DNA of 64,000 nucleotides from Hyphomicrobiales bacterium (GTDB lineage: Bacteria > Pseudomonadota > Alphaproteobacteria > Rhizobiales > Rhizobiaceae): positions 62,001 to 126,000 of the forward strand of contig UBNQ01000023.1 in NCBI GenBank assembly GCA_900466875.1, given 5' to 3'. The notes beneath the pieces were generated by a model. That model was not told where the DNA came from, did no database searches, and saw only the letters and a list, made by a program, of their open reading frames with translations. Position 1 is the first letter of the stretch. Each line of letters opens with the position of its first letter. The position numbers were made by a program, and so were the translations under genes. Below, in pieces: positions 60,353 to 64,000 of this stretch.

Positions 60353-61249
60353 CTAAAGCGAGCCCGGCGGCTGCACGGGTGGACGGCGCTTGCCGAGCTT
60401 CGCTTCGCGCAGGATGGTGAACAGGCCGGCCCCGATGACGATGACGCCGCCAGCAATCATGTTCCAGCTCATCATCTCTCCAAAGATGACCGTGCCGATG
60501 ATGCAGACGAGGACCGTCTGCAGGTAGAAGATCGGCTGCACCACGACCGCATCGAGCACGTCGAAGGCGCGGATGAGAAGGTAATGGCCGCTCATGCCGG
60601 TGATGCACAGAACCAGCATCCAGACCCAATAGTCTGGTGTGATCGTCGTCCAGTAGAACGGCCCGACCAGCGTGATCGCCGCCGCACCGGCAATCCCGGT
60701 ATAGAAGAAACTGGTATGCGACGTATCGGTCCGGCTCACCATGCGTGTCAGCACCGAATAGAGCGCGAACATCACGGTGCAGGCGACCGGCACGAAGATG
60801 CTGCTGTTGAAGGTCGCATGCGTCGGGTCGATGATCAGGAGAATGCCGAGGAAGCCGATGCCGATGGCGGTCCAGCGGCGCCAGCCCACCGTTTCGCCGA
60901 GCAATGGCACGGAAAGGCAGGCGACGACCAGCGGTCCTGCGGCGAAGATCGTGTGGGTCTGGGCAAGTCCCACATTGGCGAAGGAATAGATCGACACGAC
61001 GATCTGCACCACGAGAAGCGTACCCCTGAGGATCTGCAACAGGGGCCTGTTGCTCTTTGCCGTCTGCTTGACGCCGCCCGAATTGCGTGTCGCCAGCGCC
61101 AGTACGAAGACGGCGAAGAACCAGTAACGGATCATTGCGACGAAGACCGGCGGGTAGGCCTGCCCCAGATGTTTCGAAACGCCGTCCTGAACGGCGAAGA
61201 TCGAAACCGCTGTCAGCGCGAAGATGAGACCTTGGGTGCGTGGTGTCAT
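60353..61249 (-). CDS. EamA-family (DMT superfamily) transporter
   Basis: A 298-residue protein with ten predicted helices in two EamA repeats (about 1-140 and 150-290), as in the drug/metabolite transporter superfamily. VSIFAVQDGVSKHLGQAYPP opens the first repeat, and FDVLDAVVVQPIFYLQTVLVCIIGTVIFGEMMSWNMIAGGVIVIGAGL is the conserved last repeat. Transported compound not known. It runs on the same strand as the MFS gene, 115 bases upstream of it, so both may be on one transcript. Confidence 0.9.
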   Translation of the reverse strand: MTPRTQGLIFALTAVSIFAVQDGVSKHLGQAYPPVFVAMIRYWFFAVFVLALATRNSGGVKQTAKSNRPLLQILRGTLLVVQIVVSIYSFANVGLAQTHTIFAAGPLVVACLSVPLLGETVGWRRWTAIGIGFLGILLIIDPTHATFNSSIFVPVACTVMFALYSVLTRMVSRTDTSHTSFFYTGIAGAAAITLVGPFYWTTITPDYWVWMLVLCITGMSGHYLLIRAFDVLDAVVVQPIFYLQTVLVCIIGTVIFGEMMSWNMIAGGVIVIGAGLFTILREAKLGKRRPPVQPPGSL

Positions 61250-61437
61250 GAATGAGTGCTCTTTAGCGTTTTCCGGCCAGAAAGCGCTGATGACAACTCA
61301 AGGACCGAATCTTGATGTTTTTGGTTGAACTCGTTGTGACCGCCAGCATGCAGTGCCGACAACACACCATTGCGCATGGCTGCCATGCGTCAAGTTTTTC
61401 CCAACATCTGACGCAGCGGAGATGAGTGTAGCTGCAT

Positions 61438-62301
61438 TCAGGAACACTTTATTGGCGACATAGAGGACATCAGACCTGTGGCGTTTACCGGGATATACCG
61501 CGAGTTGCTTCGCTCACCTGTTTTTTGCCTCTGATAGGTTATTTCCTCCCACAGCCATTCCGCGCGCTCTCTCCGTTTAGCGGTCACGCAGAGCTTCACC
61601 GTTTCATAAGGCTCCACAAATGCATTGTCCTTCCACCGGCTGTCATTGTTCTTCATGAACCCGATCGCCTCCCGTGCGATCGTTCCCACATCCTTGGTGG
61701 ATATGGCCAGCTCTATGTTTTCGAACATGTAGTTGGTCTCGTTGTTGATAAGCCAGTTTCCTCCGCGCGCGACATAAACGTGTCCTTCGGGCCCTGGATT
61801 GAAGATCATCTCATCATCGGCCCTGATCTCGAAGGTTAACCACCGCGAAGAGGCGTTGACCAGCTCAGACGTATCCTTCTTGAGAGCGGCCTGTTGCTCA
61901 TGGATCTGCAGCATATCTTCGCGGATCAGACCAAGCGACGCCTGAAGCGAGCGCATTTCGGGAAACGCTTCGGCGAGATAGCCGGGCTGACCATCTTCCG
62001 CCGCCTTGGCTGTCATCTGGGAGGACACAAAAATTACGGCTGCCAGGAGGAGCGTCGTGTAGGCAAAGGGCTTTGTGGAGAAGTCGTCGCCGAGTTTCAC
62101 CCGTAACCATTCCTTCAGCATTCTATCGACGACGAAGCCATGCGGAAGCAAGCAAAACAAACCCAAAACGACAAGAACGATCGCGGTGTAAAGAGCAACA
62201 TCCGGTTTCTGCAAGAGGTCGGAGGTAGTTGTTATCAGCCCGGCCGCGCCGAGATAGCACGGTGTTGTGAATTTCTGAAATACTCGGATAGTTGAAAACA
62301 T
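61438..62301 (-). CDS. Membrane protein of unknown function with a periplasmic coiled segment
   Basis: A 287-residue protein with three hydrophobic helices (about 12-30, 35-55 and 78-95), then a charged helical region (SLQASLGLIREDMLQIHEQQAALKKDTSELVN, about 118-150) that may form a coiled coil, and a C-terminal domain of mixed beta-strands. I see no known family or motif. The region is less GC-rich than its neighbours and shows no family context, which points to horizontal acquisition. It is followed upstream by an intergenic gap with no visible promoter. Confidence 0.7.
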   Translation of the reverse strand: MFSTIRVFQKFTTPCYLGAAGLITTTSDLLQKPDVALYTAIVLVVLGLFCLLPHGFVVDRMLKEWLRVKLGDDFSTKPFAYTTLLLAAVIFVSSQMTAKAAEDGQPGYLAEAFPEMRSLQASLGLIREDMLQIHEQQAALKKDTSELVNASSRWLTFEIRADDEMIFNPGPEGHVYVARGGNWLINNETNYMFENIELAISTKDVGTIAREAIGFMKNNDSRWKDNAFVEPYETVKLCVTAKRRERAEWLWEEITYQRQKTGERSNSRYIPVNATGLMSSMSPIKCS

Positions 62302-62412
62302 GCGTCAATTTCCCTGCTTTGCGCGGGAAGTTAACATCCAGCCGCAAACACCCGGTTAGAAGACAGGGTTAAACTGATGTTTCTGGCAGTCGTTTTTGGG
62401 GGGACTCAAACG

Positions 62413-63264
62413 CTAGGCGCGCCGCTTGATCGCCCAGGCATCGCGCGTGCCGGTGATCGTCGCCGCGTCGCCGAGCTTTATCTCGCCTTCACCGCGCGGC
62501 ACCGCGTTCCAGCCGAACAGTGGTCCGGGCACACGCCGATCACCCGACATGCGGATGCGGCCCATCGCCGGGATCGGGCTCGGGCCTTCGCGCGAACCGC
62601 TCTGCTGGTCCTGCGTGGTCATGATGCAGCGGGCGCAGGGTTTGACGAAATCGAAGCGGATGCCGGAAATCTCGATCCCCTCCCAGTTATCCTCGGCCCA
62701 GGCTTCGTCCTGGTCGAGCACGATATTCGGCCGGAACCGATCCATACCGACCGAACCTTCGCCATGCTTGTCCATGTCGGCATTGAGAGCCGCCAGCGAT
62801 CCGGTCGTGGTAACGAGCACCTGATAACCATCCGCGAATGTGACCGGCGTATCCGGCCCCGCCCAGTCGGCGCTTGCGGTACGCTCAGCCTTCCCATCGA
62901 AAAACACCAGCTTCACCTCGCGGCCGAGCCATGTGGACAGGATCGCATTGGCGCCGTCATCGGCAACGGCGGCGCTCACGGGCGATTTCCACACCACGAC
63001 ATCCATGCGCCGCTCGGGCGAGGGAACGGCGACGAGGATTTCGCCCTTGCCCTCGACCGCAAAGCGGTAACCGACATCGCGCGGCTCCACCGCCACCTGC
63101 GCCAGTTCCTGCAACTCCCGCTGGGTGATGAACTGGCCGGACGGATCGACCACCATCATCTGCCGGTCGCCGGGAATCCCCGCTGCGGTGATCACCGCCT
63201 CGTCGAGCGTGATGCCGCGGCCGCTTTTCAAAGGGTAGAAATTCAGTTCCGCGACCTTCATCAT
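62413..63264 (-). CDS. MOSC-domain molybdenum-cofactor-binding-type protein
   Basis: A 283-residue protein with an N-terminal MOSC_N beta-barrel (about 1-110: MKVAELNFYPLKSGRGITLDEAVITAAGIPGDRQMMV) and a MOSC domain (about 125-280) with a conserved Cys in FVKPCARCIMTTQD, the position that holds Moco sulfur in mARC-type enzymes. Close relatives include YcbX, an enzyme that reduces N-hydroxylated bases. The ATG 63264 follows a TTGAGGAC sequence. The adjacent HD-hydrolase gene ends 21 bases away on the same strand, so the two are probably co-transcribed. Confidence 0.88.
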   Translation of the reverse strand: MMKVAELNFYPLKSGRGITLDEAVITAAGIPGDRQMMVVDPSGQFITQRELQELAQVAVEPRDVGYRFAVEGKGEILVAVPSPERRMDVVVWKSPVSAAVADDGANAILSTWLGREVKLVFFDGKAERTASADWAGPDTPVTFADGYQVLVTTTGSLAALNADMDKHGEGSVGMDRFRPNIVLDQDEAWAEDNWEGIEISGIRFDFVKPCARCIMTTQDQQSGSREGPSPIPAMGRIRMSGDRRVPGPLFGWNAVPRGEGEIKLGDAATITGTRDAWAIKRRA

Positions 63265-63284
63265 ATTGTCCTCAAATGTCGTCC

Positions 63285-63935
63285 CTAGATCTCGTCAAGG
63301 AACATGTCCCGTATCTGTTTCAGCCGCTCGTGCCGCTCGCCGGCCAGCGCCCGTCCGGTCTCGGTCTGGAAACCGTCGGCGAGCTTGAACAGCTTCACCT
63401 CGAAATGGTCGATGGCGAAGCTTTTGTCGTCCAGCGGGCGTTGCTTGGCAAGAGGGTCGACCGGATCATAAAGACCCGATGCCATGCGCCCGGCGATGTA
63501 AAAACAGCGTGCGGCCCCCACCATGCCGATCGCATCCAGCCGGTCGGCATCCTGCAGGATTTTCGCTTCCAGCGTTTCGGGCGGGATATTGGCGGAAAAC
63601 GAGTGGGTCGTGATCGCATGCGCCACGGCTTCCACTTTTGCCTTTTCCCATCCCATGCCGGCCAGAATGCCGCTCGCCTTTTTCGCCGCAAGCCGCGAGG
63701 CCTGCGCCCTCAGCGGCGAGTTCTTCTCGACAGAAACGCAGTCATGCAACAGCACGGCGGCGGCCAGTACGTCGCCGTCGCCGCCCTCCCTGGCATGAAT
63801 GCGCAGGGCATTGCGGAACACCCGCAGGATATGCGCGATATCATGGCTTCCGTCGTCGCTGTCGGTCGCGTGTAGAATGAGCTGCCGCGCAAGTTCTTCG
63901 TGAGGGGCAAACGCGGCGGCGAGGGACAGGGTCAT
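63285..63935 (-). CDS. HD-domain hydrolase
   Basis: A 216-residue metal-dependent phosphohydrolase of the HD superfamily (YedJ/HDIG-like type). The metal motif is seen in DGSHDIAHILRVF (His31), then VLLHDCVSVE (His64-Asp65), HAITTHSF and QDADRLDAIGMVGAAR with a further Asp. The start ATG at 63935 overlaps by four bases (ATGA) the stop codon of a gene that begins outside the window. The MOSC gene follows downstream. Substrate class is not known; a nucleotide or phosphate ester is most likely. Confidence 0.87.
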   Translation of the reverse strand: MTLSLAAAFAPHEELARQLILHATDSDDGSHDIAHILRVFRNALRIHAREGGDGDVLAAAVLLHDCVSVEKNSPLRAQASRLAAKKASGILAGMGWEKAKVEAVAHAITTHSFSANIPPETLEAKILQDADRLDAIGMVGAARCFYIAGRMASGLYDPVDPLAKQRPLDDKSFAIDHFEVKLFKLADGFQTETGRALAGERHERLKQIRDMFLDEI

Positions 63936-64000
63936 GCGGTGCTTTCCTTGGAATCAGTATCGGGCAAGTCGCTCTTCTTCACCAATATCCGCTGGTAGAA
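63932..64000 (-). CDS. C-terminal end of a gene running out of the window
   Basis: The minus-strand frame FYQRILVKKSDLPDTDSKESTA followed by TGA at 63934-63932 is open to the window edge. Its stop codon overlaps the start of the HD gene by four bases in the ATGA pattern, which is typical of translationally coupled genes. Only 22 residues are visible, with a basic then an acidic tail. Family cannot be identified. Confidence 0.5.
   Translation of the reverse strand, partial: FYQRILVKKSDLPDTDSKESTA

Noticed and set aside
1-64000. CRISPR arrays, insertion sequences or prophage
   Set aside because: No regular repeat-spacer series, transposase, integrase or phage structural gene was seen on either strand.

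Overview
The window reads as chromosomal DNA of an alphaproteobacterium of the family Rhizobiaceae (Rhizobium/Agrobacterium/Sinorhizobium relatives). The grounds are the housekeeping gene order dapA-smpB ... NYN-rpoZ-rsh ... acpS-lepB-rnc-era ... recO, two RopA-type porins with the family's conserved N-terminal Cys-Cys block, the DUF3563 miniprotein, high-GC coding DNA, and intergenic palindromes of the type scattered through rhizobial genomes. This identification rests on recognition of families, not on a database search. No prophage, insertion sequence, CRISPR array or replication origin was seen.

Layout. 1-10.5 kb: an acidic low-complexity protein (TTG start, cut by the window edge), a class D beta-lactamase, a short DnaB-type ATPase, a degenerate short-chain dehydrogenase, ETF-ubiquinone oxidoreductase with a LiuR-like operator, an exported pentapeptide-repeat protein, an L,D-transpeptidase lipoprotein, DoxX, a medium-chain dehydrogenase and an MFS exporter. 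10.8-17 kb: a lipid kinase, a large MscS channel, and a divergent glutamine-synthetase-like/class III aminotransferase pair that looks like gamma-glutamylation-type polyamine catabolism. 17-22.2 kb: an envelope glycosylation cluster with two tandem GT39 (ArnT/RgtA-like) enzymes, a polyprenyl-phosphate GT2, and a divergent UPF0104 membrane protein. 22.2-25.5 kb: vapBC, a second toxin-less vapB with a perfect 17-bp inverted repeat at its promoter, AMP nucleosidase, a 56-residue exported peptide and a DUF2147 protein.

26-32.4 kb: small Sel1 protein, an HxlR regulator divergent from a Tat-exported SDR, a HisC-type aminotransferase, a sunset-domain protein, a PilZ-like protein, a ferredoxin reductase, an HpaI-type aldolase and tRNA-Ser(GCT). 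32.9-37.9 kb: tandem porins with identical terminators, and a soluble lytic transglycosylase. 38-45 kb: dapA, smpB, a second UPF0104 protein, an NYN nuclease, rpoZ and the bifunctional (p)ppGpp enzyme. 45-53 kb: an apparently accessory block (methyltransferase, uppP, Tat-exported SMP-30 protein, and two tandem chemoreceptors with duplicated upstream regions). 53-59 kb: DUF2062, acpS, lepB, rnc, era, a PAS protein, a secreted protein and recO. 59-64 kb: MFS and EamA transporters, an unknown membrane protein, a MOSC protein and an HD hydrolase.

Themes: envelope building and repair (uppP, slt, L,D-transpeptidase, LPS glycosylation, porins, lepB), the stringent-response/ribosome-rescue core (rpoZ, rsh, smpB, rnc, era), and several small regulatory architectures. 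The most interesting for follow-up are the solo antitoxin operator, the duplicated chemoreceptor promoter block, the HxlR/Tat-SDR pair, and the glycosylation cluster.
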